Assembly: GCA_025765595.1 (NCBI GenBank)
Contig: JAIVFH010000052.1
Span: 179,944-243,943 of the forward strand
Direction: 5' to 3'
Origin: Obelidium mucronatum
Lineage: Eukaryota; Chytridiomycota; Chytridiomycetes; Chytridiales; Chytriomycetaceae
Length of the DNA: 64,000 bases
The position numbers were made by a program, and so were the translations under genes. This document shows positions 52,791 to 64,000 of the stretch, piece after piece (positions within the stretch are counted from its first letter, which is position 1; the number at the start of each line of letters is the position of its first letter). The notes below the pieces were generated by a model. That model saw nothing but the letters and a program-made list of their open reading frames with translations. It had not been told where the DNA came from and did not search any database.

Positions 52791-53150
52791 GTCTCGAATG
52801 TGAAAATCACTCTGCCTACACTATGGTGATGCCTGGAAAGAGCAATTGGGGATGCGGGCCGGACCTCGCAAGTTGCAATGCCGGTTACGTCACGAGCCGC
52901 TCACGGGCCATTGCGACCTGCTGACGAGCCGCTAGCGGGCCGCTTGCGACCTGTGCCACGGCCTGCTGGCAGGCCGCTCTGTTCCTTTTTATGTGGGGCG
53001 CGAGCCGCAAGCTACTGGTTCACAAGCCGCTACCCCCCAACCATCACTAAAACTCAAGGAGAAATCACAAAAAATATATAAAATAAGGAAAACAGCTGTT
53101 TATTATTAATAAATAATTAAATAAATGGATAGTAAATAAATGCACATTGC

Positions 53151-54424
53151 TCAACCCAAAGCTTGCAAAACCAATTCCCGTATCTTCCGATTGCGATCTG
53201 TGGCATCGCGATTAATGTTGAAGGTAACTCCCCGCTTCTCCACCACAGCGCTTCCCACGAACCTGTCCTGGTTGCGCTTCACCGCCCAACTCACTGTTCC
53301 CATTCCATCTGCCAGAATCAGCGAGATTCTCCGCTTTCTAGTATCTGCCTCCGCCGCCAACTCTGCTGCCTCCACAAATCGTCGCTCCCCTGAATGCCAC
53401 ATCCTGGCACCATGTTTTTCATGCTTGAACATGGAAACAATTGCCTCCCCATGCACCGCTGGGATCACCACGTTTCGATCCGGTAGATACAGCGCTGGCC
53501 ATACCACGGGCAGTTCCGCGTCTTCCTCATCCACCACAACACTGAAGTTGATCCCAAAGGTTGAATTCTTGCTGTCCAGGTGGAACTTGAAGTCCCCGTT
53601 ATTTGAGCACGCAAGAAACAAGGACGTGAAGATCCCAAAGATGGGATCACATGTGGTTGCAACTTCCTATTGGTCTCGTTTTCGCAATTAGAAGGTGAGC
53701 GCTAAACTATAACAAACACATACCTTTGTAATGTTGGCCACCATCTCAAACGCCTCCCGATGTACCAGAGACTCCACAACGCCAGTGAGGTAAGCGACCA
53801 GTGGCTGAAGGCCCTCAAAGAGGGGCAGCTGCTCTGGCTTGATGTTCTCCTTTCCAAACACCGCCAGCCCGTTCGCTACCTTTCGGCATGTTCTTTCACC
53901 TTGACAGACGCTACATCTGCCAGGTAGTGTGGGTCCTTGATGCCGTCTGCAACTCCAGTCCAGGAGCACAGGTTGATGACACGCATGTTGCCGCGTGTCT
54001 TGACCTTCGGCTGCGAGCGTCGAAATATTGCGGCAAGATCGCGGATGTGCGTCATGGCGACCTTGAGTATATAGGGCGGCAGCTTGATTCTAACAGCAAT
54101 CTGAACCTTTTTAGCAATGCTTGACCGCAACAAAACCAAAAACCCCCTCACCTCCCTGCAACAAGCTCCTCAACTCCGTCTGTGTTTAGACCGTACACAA
54201 ATTCCTGTCCCTTGGTTCTGTCATCCAGCACTCGCAGCTCTGCAGGTTTTGTTGCTGAAAATGTTAAACAGCAACCACAGCAAAAATAAAAGTATTGGCC
54301 CACCAACCTAAAACATCAGCGCGGCTCAGTCCCTGCTCAGACATGTGCTACTGGCGTTTCAGCATCTGGTGTGCAGTGGTGGATGCTGACTTTTTGATGC
54401 CTTTTCGTTTGTTACGCGTTTTGT
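53151..54424 (-). pseudogene. TET/JBP-like dioxygenase, broken copy
   Basis: Close copy of 41695-42976. A premature TAG replaces the Lys codon in the N-terminal KRQ-K-HMSEQG stretch (near 54345), and one T is missing from the TACTTTTTCGG run (near 53880), shifting the frame before the catalytic part. The catalytic motifs FHLDSKN, HGARMW and RRISLILADG are still readable in the last exon. Confidence 0.85.
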
Positions 54425-54583
54425 CCATTGCATTAATAGATAAATAAATAAATAATCAAGTTAACGCAACGATACCAATGTAATTTATTGAATCAAATTA
54501 TTCCTTGCATATCAACGGCTACAAAGCTGTAATAAAGTATTCTCTGGTTTGTTGTGTTCTCGCTCATCACTTTGGCTTGAAGA

Positions 54584-54685
54584 ATGCGACGCTCAACAAG
54601 ACAACGCCAAGCCGCCGCAACCGCTGCCATCGCCTCAAGCAAACATACAGCAGCATCAACCTCTTCTATTAACCCTATCTCTGCA
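54584..54685 (+). pseudogene. 5' piece of the JmjC-like gene, interrupted
   Basis: Reads MRRSTRQRQAAATAAIASSK and TAASTSSINPIS, matching the start at 43140, then stops being similar at the Helitron-like terminus CTAGAGACATACG. Confidence 0.85.
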
Positions 54686-55301
54686 CTAGAGACATACGCT
54701 CAGTCACTTTGCTTCTTCGCAGTGCAGGTTGTAACTCCAGGGAAATTAGGACTTAAAGGGATTGCAACGCTTGTCAGCAGAAAATTTCTTATAAGGGGTG
54801 TTTGCAAAAAGTCAGAATTTTTATTTTATTGCAAGAAAATTAGAAGAGGCTGTGTTCTTAATTTCCAAATTTAAAATATTGGGGAATGACCAGAAGATGT
54901 CAAACAAGCCAAAAGCAGACAGAATCTCATTGTGAGTCTGCCTGCAAGCTGTACTGCTTACTGAAAGCTTATTCTGGTTTTCAGGTGGACAAGCATGACA
55001 TGACAGCAGCTGGAAATTAAACATGTAAAACATGATTACTCTGGTCAAAAAACCCTTCTTGAGACAGTTGTCTTGTCTGGAGTTACGTTGGTTTCCAAGT
55101 CAATTTTCCTTTAATTGCCAGGGAAGCAACAGCTTGAACAAGTCCATTTTTTAAAAATAGAACTATTAAAAACCCCCTTCTTAACCCTCAAACCATTTGA
55201 ACAAAGAAGGAACATCTTTTCTATAAATAGAACCACAAGGAATTGGTCCCCAACCCCCTCAAACTCCCCCTTAACATGACAGGTTGACAAACAACCTGCA
55301 A
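54686..55301 (+). mobile_element. Helitron-like non-autonomous element (copy C), inserted in the JmjC-like gene
   Basis: 616 bp from CTAGAGACATACGCTCAGTC to AACAACCTGCAA. Comparison with the intact gene (43236-43250, AGCAATTAGAGCG) places the insertion at GCA^ATTAG without a target duplication, which is the Helitron habit. Confidence 0.78.
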
Positions 55302-55328
55302 ATTAGAGCGAATGGGAGCTGCAGCATG

Positions 55329-55570
55329 CCACGTACTATAGCGAGCGGCACTCCCGATTCGGACCCTATTCGGACTCCTATTCGGAAAACAATTCGGAGT
55401 CCGATTAGGGCCCAATTAGGGCCCAATTTGGGTCCAATTCGGACTCCGAATCGGACTAGGCTGTCCGTTAGGCCTAACAGCACTCCAAACGGACTCCAAT
55501 TGAGCTCCAAATGCGCTTCCAATTGGATTTACAGCTCCTAAGGCTTTTTGAGCCCATTGCTGATAGCAAG
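55329..55570 (+). repeat. ATTCGG foldback element, third copy
   Basis: Terminus CACGTACTATAGCGAGCGGC then ACTCCCGATTCGGACC; contains CGGACTCCTATTCGGAAAAC and AATTCGGAGTCCG. Inserted in the JmjC-like remnant after GCAGCATGC. Confidence 0.75.
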
Positions 55571-55574
55571 TTGA

Positions 55575-55642
55575 CTAGAGACATACGCTCAGTCACTTTG
55601 CTTCTTCGCAGTGCAGGTTGCAAATCCAGAGAAATTAGGTCT
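55575..55642 (+). repeat. Helitron-like 5' terminus fragment (copy D)
   Basis: CTAGAGACATACGCTCAGTC to GGTTGCAAATCCAGAGAAAT; similarity ends at about 55642. Confidence 0.8.
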
Positions 55643-56175
55643 TTGCTCAAAAGTAGAACAATCAGTTCCAACGCGTCCAAAGTAATAGGCAATAGCCATA
55701 AAAGCGGATAAAAACCTTCAAGAGCGTAAAAGAAGAATACAAGAGATTAAAACCACAAAATTCCGAATAAAGAATAATAAGTAGGGGAAGAACTTCAAGT
55801 TTATATAGGAAAAGGCAAAACAATAAGAAAAATAACAATGATAATAAAAAGTCCGAGACGATCAGCCACAAAGAACAGGGCAATTGCTCTAGGAGAATTC
55901 GTAGTGTTTGTTTTGAAGCAGCGTCGGCTGTTACACGGAAATCCCGAAAATCAGGGAAGAAATACTTGACATGAAACGCAAGTGCAAGTAACACCACTTG
56001 GGACAGGAAAATAAGCATGTCCCAAAACATGTGGATATATGGTATCACTACAGCTATAGCTACTGTATTTCAGGGGCAAGCTTTACAGTCACCACCACAT
56101 TGATTGTTGCGACGGTAGACTTGGATGGCCCCTTCCTGAGAACCAGTGAGACTTGCAACATGCTTTAGGGCTGCA
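55643..56175. other. AT-rich stretch without recognised feature
   Basis: A hydrophobic minus-strand ORF (55662-56048) is open here, but it has no recognisable domain, and its composition follows from the A/T-rich sequence. Nothing else is seen. Confidence 0.4.
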
Positions 56176-56280
56176 TTGCAGGTTGCTTGTCAACCTGTCA
56201 TGTTAAAGGGGAGTTTGAGGGGGTTGGAAGGCGATTCCTTGTAGTTCTATTTATAGAAAAAATGAAAAAATTTGGGTCCT
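56176..56280 (-). terminator. Helitron 3' terminus with hairpin
   Basis: In element orientation: TTTTTCTATAAATAGAACTA, CAAGGAATCGCCTTCCAACC, CCCTCAAACTCCCCTTTAAC, ATGACAGGTTGACAAGCAAC, CTGCAA. The stem CAGGTTG/CAACCTG with a 5-nt loop ends 4 nt before the element's end, as expected of a rolling-circle termination hairpin. Shared with copies B and C. Confidence 0.72.
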
Positions 56281-56346
56281 TTCAAGGGGGTTAGGGGTCA
56301 ATTTCTTAGAGAAATAACAATTTTGGTATAGAGATCTTTATTCATG

Positions 56347-58993
56347 CTATTCCAGTGGTACATATATGACTAGCGCACATTTTCGAGAGGGAACAGAGAG
56401 ATACTGATTAAAATCAAAATCCCTGGGTAATTCTGAAAGTTGCCCATGATTTTTCATCCCATCATAAAATTTCCATGAGCTGTTGCGTGGGTCAAACAAG
56501 AGAGTTGTATAGTGTTCATTTTCCAAGACATGAATTGCATGAAGCTGAAAGTCACTGAGAGAAAAGGATTGGTCCTCTGCAAGAGTGGGAATAGTAAGTT
56601 CTGTGGTGAGCTGTATATATGACGGTGAATCTGTTGCCAGTTCAAAAGCTAATAAGGGAAGACTATCTTCATAAGAATAAGCACAGACAGTAGGATGAAA
56701 GCATGTGGGACAATTGGTTTCTGACTCCCGTGATTGAAGAAATAGTGATTGGATAGTGATTGGGCAACCAGAAACATTGGTTAAAAGGTACACACTCCAT
56801 GAATGTGGCTGAAATGTCTGTGTATCACAAATAAAACAGCTCATGTGCCATTGACCAGAATGAGTAGTAGATGTAGAAACTAAATGCTGATATGCCAAGG
56901 ACATGTCTTTTAAATGTCTTCCATGGTAGGGGAAGTTAGTAGGATCTACTTTAGACAATTCCTTGTGAAGGAGGTTCCGTATAGCATTTATGTTGGTTGT
57001 GGCAAAGCGGGAAAGAATCAATTGCATAAGTGGTGAGAAAGCAAGGAGTGCCTGTTGCTGAATAGGTGTGATGTGATACCAAACATATTTCAGACTTGTG
57101 ATAAGGCAATCAAGTGCACAAGTGAGCCGAGAGGCAACCCATACACATCCAACCAGTGTGTTTGGTTGAGGAATAGAGGTCAAGGCATGGCTCCTTCCTG
57201 AAAATAAAGAGCGCAATGATGGTGGGGATTGGGATTGATACTTTGATGTAGATGTGTTGATAGGCCTTTGGTTACTAAGAGAAGAGTCATGATGTTTTGC
57301 TTTAAGCCACTGGTTGGCAAGAAAAGCATCCATGTTTCCAGGTAGAAAGTTAGCTCCTTTAAAATTTAGGAGTGCTGACACAACGTCAGTATGGGTTGTG
57401 CATGCAGAGAAATCAATCTCTGCATTTGACCTTATCATCATACTGGTTGCTGCATCAAGAAACTCTAAATCTACCAACACTTTCAGGTAATCATAAGGAG
57501 GCAAAGTGACCAAGAGCTGAAGATTTACATGACCAAGAATACCTGTGGTTGTAGCTTGGGTGGAACGAGAAGCCATTGTATACATGCTCTGAATTCTACA
57601 AACTTGTTCCCCAAAAAACAAATTGTATTGTCGACCTTTCCCCTGGGAGGCATAATCTGTCATTGCAAAATTTGGGAGCACTTGATGCATGCGTCTACTG
57701 ATACGACACAATCCATGCCCAGGAATGTCAACTGTAATTGCGTTGGAGACAGGGACAATTGGGACAATACCAGGCCCAAGCGCTTGGTCAAAAACTGTTT
57801 CTGCGTATTTTCCTATCAGTTTAACATACAATACATCCAGGATATTCATCCCTGGGTAATGTTGATGATCAAAGCTGGTCCATCCAACAACAAATCCTTC
57901 AGCTCCATTTGTAACACCACTACCAACGCTAAGGTTGCGTTTTATCAAAACAGGAAGACCGTAGCAAAGACGTAGAAGTCCTGCAATGTGTTCAGTTAAT
58001 GTTGGAGGCATTTCCCATAAAGCTGCCTGTATTGAGGCTGGAAGAAATTTCCGTCTCTTTGCTGAGTCTGTATAAGTATCTAACGAGCAAAACGTCACCA
58101 ACTCTTGTTGTTGTATAATGCTAAACTTTTTAACACCAGCATCATTCACATAATCACGCCTCTTGTTCCGGGTGGAGAGAATGCTAACCGGCCAAAAGCT
58201 AGGATCGTTCATGTTGACCACACATGAGGGATGCTGAAGCATACAAGATTGGAACAGTGCAAGAGAATGAACATCACAAGCACCAACACACATTTGATTG
58301 AGCATTCTTAAATATGGTCCAGAGGTCCTCATACAAGTGCGCAATATGACAACAATGAGGAATTGAGAAAACATAAACTGCCCAGCTTCATCTTGCAAAC
58401 GGAGCTTTTCACTTTTGCTTTGAAATTTCAAAGTATATAATGGGGGGCCTCCAGTTGGCGGTGGTGGCAATTGCCGAAAGTCAAAGACTAAGATGACATT
58501 CAGTTGAGCAAACCCTCCATTCCCCTGATAATTGTAAACTCGATTGATAATGTCTCCAATCAAATAGAAATTCCTTGATGATATCATGCTAGCTTCATCA
58601 ATTACTGGCCAGGAAAAAAAGTTATGACCTTACCAAGTATGTATAAAACTTACTAATGAAATCAGCTCCTTTGATTTTGGCAGCAACAGAAGCAATATCC
58701 AGCTTATTTTTCAAAGCATCTTCAAAATCAAGGACTGAATGATATGTTTGTCCGTCAATCAGGCTTGCTGCAGTTCCAGTTGGAGCAAGCTTCAATAGCC
58801 GATGAGATTCTGATCTTTCTTTGAGAAAAGCTGTAAACCCGTGAATGACAGTAGATTTGCCACTTCCTGCAATGCCAGTACAAAGCATACGTAGTGGCAA
58901 AGGCCCGGGATCGGTTACAGCCCCAGCCATCAGACGAAAAGCACGTTCCTGATCGTCATACATTGAAAACTGTTGGATTATGTTCTGTTTCAT
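56347..58993 (-). CDS. Helitron PIF1-like helicase with C-terminal USP-like cysteine peptidase domain
   Basis: C-terminal part of the Helitron protein. Helicase motifs in order: GIAGSGKSTVIHGF (Walker A), LAPTGTAASLI, an intron near 58610-58660, VIDEASMISS (Walker B, across the splice), VILVFDFRQLPPP, GLPVLIKRN, and MTDYASQGK (motif V/VI-like, MTD.ASQG). After the helicase (from about 57150) comes a region unlike helicases: VASRLTCALDCLITSLKYVW (a Cys box like the ubiquitin-specific proteases), a CxxC pair (MSCFICDTQ; ETNCPTCFHP) and, near the end, IHVLENEHYTTLLFD and SWKFYDGMKNHG (His box and Asp). This fits a USP/UCH-type fold. The helicase unwinds DNA in rolling-circle transposition; the peptidase role is unknown. 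Confidence 0.78.
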
Positions 58994-59039
58994 AGTTTCT
59001 GAGCTGGAAGACTGTAGTATATAGTGAGTATCTTGACAT

Positions 59040-62000
59040 GAATTAAAATGAGTCTACCTGGAGATTTGCGACACTTTCAGTTACTGGGTTAATCACTGCT
59101 GCAGAATTATACAATGGTCTCATTCCAATGCTCTCCCGGACACCATCACAAAGATCAACTCTTTGGTTTCGTATATGTTCCTCAACAGCTTTGCCAATAT
59201 TCAGATGTGTAGATCTCAGAGGATAGCACTTCTTCGTTCATAATAGGTAAATTCTGGATGGGCATACAGGTGTCAGTTTGTGTCCATCCACAATGGTCCA
59301 GTAATTGTTGTGTATGTGTATCTTCTCCTTTGTGAGGACTAAGTATCTCAGAGTTTGTATTGGCAGATTCAATGAACCCATCCATGTCAAACAAAGGGTC
59401 TGGATCTTCAACAGAATCAAAGTGGACGTATGCTCCAACACCAGCCTTTTGGAGAAAAGTAGTCATTTTCTTCCTGTCTTTAGCAAGATCATCTCGTGCA
59501 TCATAGCACTCATTGAGGATGTTCCAATTCTTTAAGGCTTGACCACCGGAGGCAGGTATATTAAGGCGAGTAAATGCCTGAAACCAAGTCTCATTTGGTT
59601 CGAGGAGATCATGAATACTTCGCCACGTATTAGTTGCAAATAGAATAACCAATAGTTTATAGTAGTCTTCAGCATCAGATGCAAGTGACGGTAACTTGGG
59701 CCCAGACAAAACTAGGACATGACGCTGAGAAAATGGCACATATACAGTTTGTTGAAATTTAGAATGAGTTGGAAGGGGTTTCAGTGGTAAATTCGGATCC
59801 TCTGCATCTCGAGAAAAAACTTGAACAGAAGTGAGTACATATCAAGAAACTGAGAATCTACTATATACATACCATGTTCACTCTTTTTCATATACTTGAC
59901 TTCAAATGAACTGAAAAAATCAAAGAATGACATTCCTTTTGCCCAGTTGCCCCTTTTTTCCCAGTCCTCAATAAGGCTGACACATGTCAGACCAGATGAA
60001 CTGCATTCAACTCTAATTGATTGAATTAAGGGACCTGATTTTGCCATCCGCACATTGTTTTGATCAGTCAAAACATCCATATACTGCTGATACTTAATAC
60101 GGACAAATTTGAGGTTGGTATAACGCCCTTTTCCACCAAAAAGATAATGAGAGATCAAAGGACCACCAAAGGCATGCTTTGAAGTCATGACATTAGCAGA
60201 TTTAATCAAGAGTGCCCTTGCATTTGCGACACATTCTACCATGTTAGCTGATTGAAGTAAAGATGTATTCCGTGAAGCTACTTCTTTTAGAACGGCAAAC
60301 GTGGTTCCAAATTTGACTGATGATTTTGTTATGTAGTCCGTGATGTAACAAATGATTGCTTTCACAATAGTTCCAGAAAACAATGCAGTTAAGTCAGAAT
60401 TGCAACCAAGGACATAGGAAACAATAGAATTCACAGTGTTTGACCAGACATCATGCTTTCTCAGAAAAAAATGACCAGTTTCATCAACATAGCTTGCCTG
60501 CACAAACTCCCTTGGGAAGCGTGCCTTACAGCCATGTACTGTGGCACAATGCTTTCCACAGCTATGACTTTGAAGATGGTAGCGAATTTGATTAAGTCTG
60601 GTTTTAACTTCAGGTATGGCACAGAAAGATTTAAATCTTGATAGTTCTTGACTAAGAGGTTTTCCAAATACCTCGCATATTTCTACAATCTTGGTTACAT
60701 ATGGAAAAACAGCCCTTATTACAATCAAATGTACCTGGTATCCGAGATTTCCCTTCATTTTCTGCTGCAACATATTCTTTGGTAGAGTCAATGTAATCCC
60801 CCAACATGTGCGACTCAACAAAAGCAACAAATTCCTTCCGCCATTTGGCATCATCTCGGAGCTTGTCACGAATTTCATTTAAACTCCACATGTTTCGAAT
60901 CCAAAGAAGCATGTGCAAATGCAATGTTTTTCGTTTTTGTTCCTCCACTGTACCATAGTAGTAGCTCACGTCTCCCAAAGCCCCTTTCTCAATCAGAAAC
61001 TTAATCAAGTTCTTCACTAGAAAATCAAAAGCACGTTCACTGGCAACAGGATTGCCATATACAGCAGCAACTCTTGCAGCAAAACCAGGATCGTGACCTG
61101 ACATCAACTCTTGATAGTCAAACCCCACATAACTTAAAGTGATAGGGTTATGCAAATCAGAGAATGTAACTGTGAGGAACCAAGTAGGAGTACCCATCCA
61201 TCGAGTAGCACTGAACAATTCTAGTTTCTGAATATTTTTTTCATGATTAGACCCTAGGGAGAGCCCCCTTGCTGAATTTATCTTGTCTGCTACTTGTATA
61301 ACTTGTCTCTCATTTTCAGTTGTTGCATAGGTTTCCTGCCCCAGGTCAAACCGATGGATTAAAGCATCCAACGCATCTGGATCAAGCTCATTTAAGCTTT
61401 CAGCAAAGGAGGGAAAGTCTTCCTGAGCCACCACTGGGGATGTACCATAACAAACTTTTTGAATTTGAACTAAGCTGAAGTACAAATACATGAAACTCTC
61501 ATCTTCTTGAAACAACTTTGAGCCATAAAGCAAATAGTGTTGAATTTCGCCTAAATCAGTTGATGAAACTTTTCTGATGCCACCTATAGAGAAGGGTGTG
61601 AGATACTTAAAATTTATGTTAAGTGTAAAATACCGTATCCATATGGGTGTATGCAAACAAACAACTTTTCCCAAGCAGTGGGGTTATTAAACATGGAAAC
61701 CAGCTCTTCTCCACGACCAACTTCCAATACATCACCTCCATTCTGAACATGTCGAATTGCTAATAGCTTTTTTTGTTGCTGTGTCAACAAATCAAACTCT
61801 TCCTCCCCAATTCCCGAGATAGAAAATGAAACACTTGATTCAGATGCAGCCTCCTTAAATGGAGTGTCTTCATTTTGGTGCACAGAGGGTTCATGAGGTG
61901 GTGGGGAGTCAGCTGCTTGATGAAAAAATATAGGTAAAGGACAGTGGCCTGGTCTGCTTGTCTCATATTCTTTCATATTCTCCTGTTGTATATGAATAGT

Positions 62001-63631
62001 TGAATATTAACAATATTGCTGTGAGCAACAGACAAATTACCAGTGATATTTGAATGTTTTGATAGTGGCGATTGTACTTCATCAACCACAGTAATGCATC
62101 AACAATGAAACTTGCCCTGACATGCAAAAATGTTGCTTGATTTAGCATAATAGCCCATTCCTCATCATTGGGTTTTTCAGGGCCAGTAAATGTAATGACC
62201 AAAATTTTAGAGAGTTCTGCAAGAGACAATGGGAGAATAAGAGATGCCACATCATTGATTGGTGTTGGAAAGACAGCAGCATTTCCAGATAAGTGGCGGT
62301 AGTGTCGAAAAAGAGAAACAGTAAACTTGCAGGCACGTAGTTGGGAAATTACAATTTTCTCCACAAAACTTAATCTTTCAAGAACTGGTGGTGAGGTTCC
62401 CAAGTACTTTCCATTTGCAAGTGCAAATTGAGGACATACTCCAAGAAATAGCTGTTCTGTACAGGCATCACAGGCATGAGGACCCCACTGAGAGAAGTTT
62501 TCATTCCAGTAAAATCCACCTTGAAAAAGAACAGGATTTCCATTCTCATGCATAACGCATTCTTTTACGTCAGTGGGAATATAGTCATTGAAGTCCCATT
62601 CCAAGTCATATTCCTCAATTGTAAACCAGTTTCGATCAATGCAAGGAGATTTATAAAAACTAGGAACTGCTTCTGCGTTTGTTAAGAGGAGCCGTACTTG
62701 GTTTGTCAAGGGCAACTCTTTAAGCTGTTGACTTTGTCTCAGCTCCCCACAAACTGCACATGGATAAATGGCCAATTTTTCCTCACGGATTGACTCATGC
62801 CACTCATTTACTAATTGAATTTGTTTTGTAAGAGGGAGTGGTTGCAGCTGGGCATTTGTGTGTCCATTGTTGTGATGAAGAACTTGGGCAACACTCCTAT
62901 TGAAATGTAAGCAGGGGTGATTTTAACAAAGAGTTTTTTTACCTGCTGCAATATACACGCGCAAACTGATACACCAGGGCACAACAGCCATCACAACGGT
63001 GCTGATCTGCAATTCGATAGAGAGCTCTCAGCTGCTGACTGTCAAAGAAATGACGATACCCATTCCCACATGAATGCATCATTAAAATATCGATCAATTG
63101 TGACTTTCAAAGCTTTCTTTTTAAAGCGCGAAAATCAAATTGGTTTGATAAGTGGGCAGTTAAATCCTGATGCCCCTTTTGTGCACACCCAATGAACTCA
63201 AATAATTCAGTCCCAGCATTCTTGAATCCCAATTCTTGACCAGTGAAGAGATATGCACTATTAAGCTTAGAAGTAAAAGCTGGAGTGGCCTTTGGTTGTG
63301 GATGTACTTTCAATCTTCTTTGTCTCAAATCATTGATAGTAGCTGTCATTTGATGAAACTCAAGAACCATAACACATGGGTTTAAAGTACATTGGTATTC
63401 ACAAGGGCGATTGGGCTCATAATTGTCTTGACAGAACCAAAAGTCATCTTGGCGAATAAACTTGGGGTATAGCTGGCATAATGGTACATTGCCATACACA
63501 ATTGGTTCAGCTCTTGTCTGAAAAGTGGCAATGCAATATATTCCTCCTGCTGTAATAACATCTGTTTCACAGGCCTGATGCAATAAAAGTACTTGGTTGT
63601 AGGTTAATGGCCAAGCATAGAAAAAATCCAT
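59040..63631 (-). CDS. Helitron replication initiator (HUH endonuclease) region with N-terminal Cys-rich and DUF6570-like domains
   Basis: N-terminal and middle part of the same Helitron protein, read through several short introns (about 62896-62942, 61975-62000, 61590-61630, 60690, 59830-59870). From the start: MDFFYAWPLTYNQ (the frame is open upstream after CTGCAG, so the true start may lie before 63655), a Cys string CEYQCTLNPCV, then RCDGCCALVYQFARVYCS, YPCAVCGELRQS, CDACTEQLFLGVCPQFALAN and GNAAVFPTPIND (DUF6570-like). Helitron_like_N follows: PTWFLTVTFSDLHNP, the HUH-type KTLHLHMLLWI, and the two-tyrosine motif YITDYITKSS. An accessory block (YYKLLVILFATNTWRSIHDL) leads to the helicase. 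Near 59215 two frames overlap (EEVLSSEIYTSEYW and NIGKAVEEHIRNQ), so a frameshift or an unseen intron is possible there. Confidence 0.75.
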
Positions 63632-63838
63632 GTCTCTTACTGTCTGCAGGAATAGTTTTAGTCATTATAAATTTGTCTTTACGCACAAAAAAATTTTAAA
63701 AAATGTTAATTTTATTTTGAAACAATGAAGTACATGCTAATTGTTTGAAAGTACAGGGAGCTTAGAAAACAATCTGTTGATACATCATAGCATCAAGAGA
63801 AGGGTTCCAATGCAGATGCAGTTTAGGCAAAAAAAAAA

Positions 63839-63879
<41 letters not shown>

Positions 63880-64000
63880 AGTGGGAGACTGTAAGTGACT
63901 GTATTGTATAGAATATAAAATATTGTATTGTATTGTATTTTATTGTATAGTATGTACTGTATTGTATTGTATTGTATGGTATGGTATGGTATAGTATAAA
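63632..64000. repeat. Low-complexity end: poly-G tract and TATTG microsatellite
   Basis: A run of A (63829-63838) passes into 39 G (63839-63877). After CCAGTGGGAGACTGTAAGTG the rest is repeats of TATTG/TATGG (63900-64000). No gene. Confidence 0.85.

Larger units (their letters stand above)
52843..55328 (+). mobile_element. Truncated KDZ transposon (copy 2) with a nested insertion
   Basis: Left terminus CAATTGGGGATGCGGGCCGG at 52843, GC-rich subterminal repeats to about 53030, TET/JBP-like pseudogene on the minus strand, then the start of the JmjC-like gene. The latter is interrupted at 54686 by a Helitron-like element and resumes at 55302 (ATTAGAGCG, then a 273-bp deletion, AATGGGAGCTGCAGCATGC). 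It is finally cut at 55329 by a foldback element. The transposase and right end are missing. Confidence 0.85.
56176..63700 (-). mobile_element. Autonomous Helitron-type rolling-circle transposon
   Basis: Minus-strand element: N-terminal Cys-rich and DUF6570-like regions, a HUH/two-Tyr replication initiator, a PIF1-type helicase and a C-terminal peptidase-like domain. It is followed by a 3' end with a short hairpin and GCAACCTGCAA at 56176. The 5' terminus (expected CTAGAGACATACGC in reverse) is not found before 64000, so it lies outside the window or is lost. Confidence 0.82.

Noticed and set aside
55662..56048. Hydrophobic 128-codon minus-strand ORF as a membrane protein
   Set aside because: A/T-rich sequence easily gives Leu/Phe/Ile codons; no domain, no neighbours of related kind, and it lies between repeat remnants.
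63880..64000. TATTG repeats as a telomere
   Set aside because: The unit is irregular (TATTG, TATGG, TATAG) and lacks a G-rich telomeric pattern such as TTAGGG; it is a plain microsatellite.
1..64000. tRNA, rRNA or CRISPR arrays
   Set aside because: I found no cloverleaf with a TTCRA-type loop, no rRNA blocks and no regularly spaced short repeats with unique spacers.

Overview
The window is nuclear DNA of a fungus, most likely an early-diverging (chytrid-like) one. The genes are split by short GT-AG introns (about 35-150 nt). They include fungal or opisthokont families: a Set9/SUV4-20 histone H4K20 methyltransferase, the GATOR1/SEACIT subunit Iml1, a GATA factor with an 18-residue zinc-finger loop, a GT61-type glycosyltransferase, and an NRPS-like adenylation enzyme fused to ankyrin repeats. 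The chytrid placement is an inference from this gene and transposon mix, not from a marker gene.

Bases 1-25.8 kb are gene-rich. In order: Set9-like methyltransferase (+, 5' end outside the window), Iml1 (-), a divergent pair made of a TTLL12 N-terminal-like protein (-) and a GATA factor (+), a small membrane-anchored protein (+), an F-box/ankyrin protein (+), the NRPS-like/ankyrin enzyme (-), a small secreted protein (-), a four-exon coiled-coil protein (+), a second nearly identical copy of the TTLL12-like/GATA pair, and the GT61 enzyme (+). The pair and its shared 120-bp promoter form a 2.3-kb dispersed duplication, 12.9 kb apart in the same orientation, with about 1% divergence and sharp edges.

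Bases 25.8-64 kb are a nest of mobile elements. They hold two decayed DIRS/Ngaro-type tyrosine-recombinase retroelements (about 26.8-30.3 kb and 34.2-38.8 kb), a Harbinger fragment, a Copia RNase H fragment, several short Helitron-like non-autonomous copies, foldback repeats, and an apparently autonomous Helitron (56.18 kb to beyond 63.6 kb) whose helicase protein carries a C-terminal USP-like peptidase domain.

The centrepiece is a complete 9.37-kb KDZ (Kyakuja-Dileera-Zisupton) DNA transposon at 41383-50755. It has related GC-rich inverted ends and a perfect 8-bp target-site duplication (CACAATTC). It carries a KDZ transposase, two different putative 2-oxoglutarate/Fe(II) dioxygenases transcribed divergently from one 163-bp promoter (one TET/JBP-like, one JmjC-like), and two proteins of unknown function. 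It sits inside an ORF of a smaller element with 46-bp inverted repeats and a Tc1/mariner-type HTH ORF. Two further defective KDZ copies (30.64-32.90 kb and 52.84-55.33 kb) show the stages of decay: internal deletion, a premature stop, a frameshift, and insertion of a Helitron-derived element into the JmjC-like gene. A transposon that brings its own putative nucleic-acid and/or chromatin-modifying oxygenases is the most interesting system in the window.
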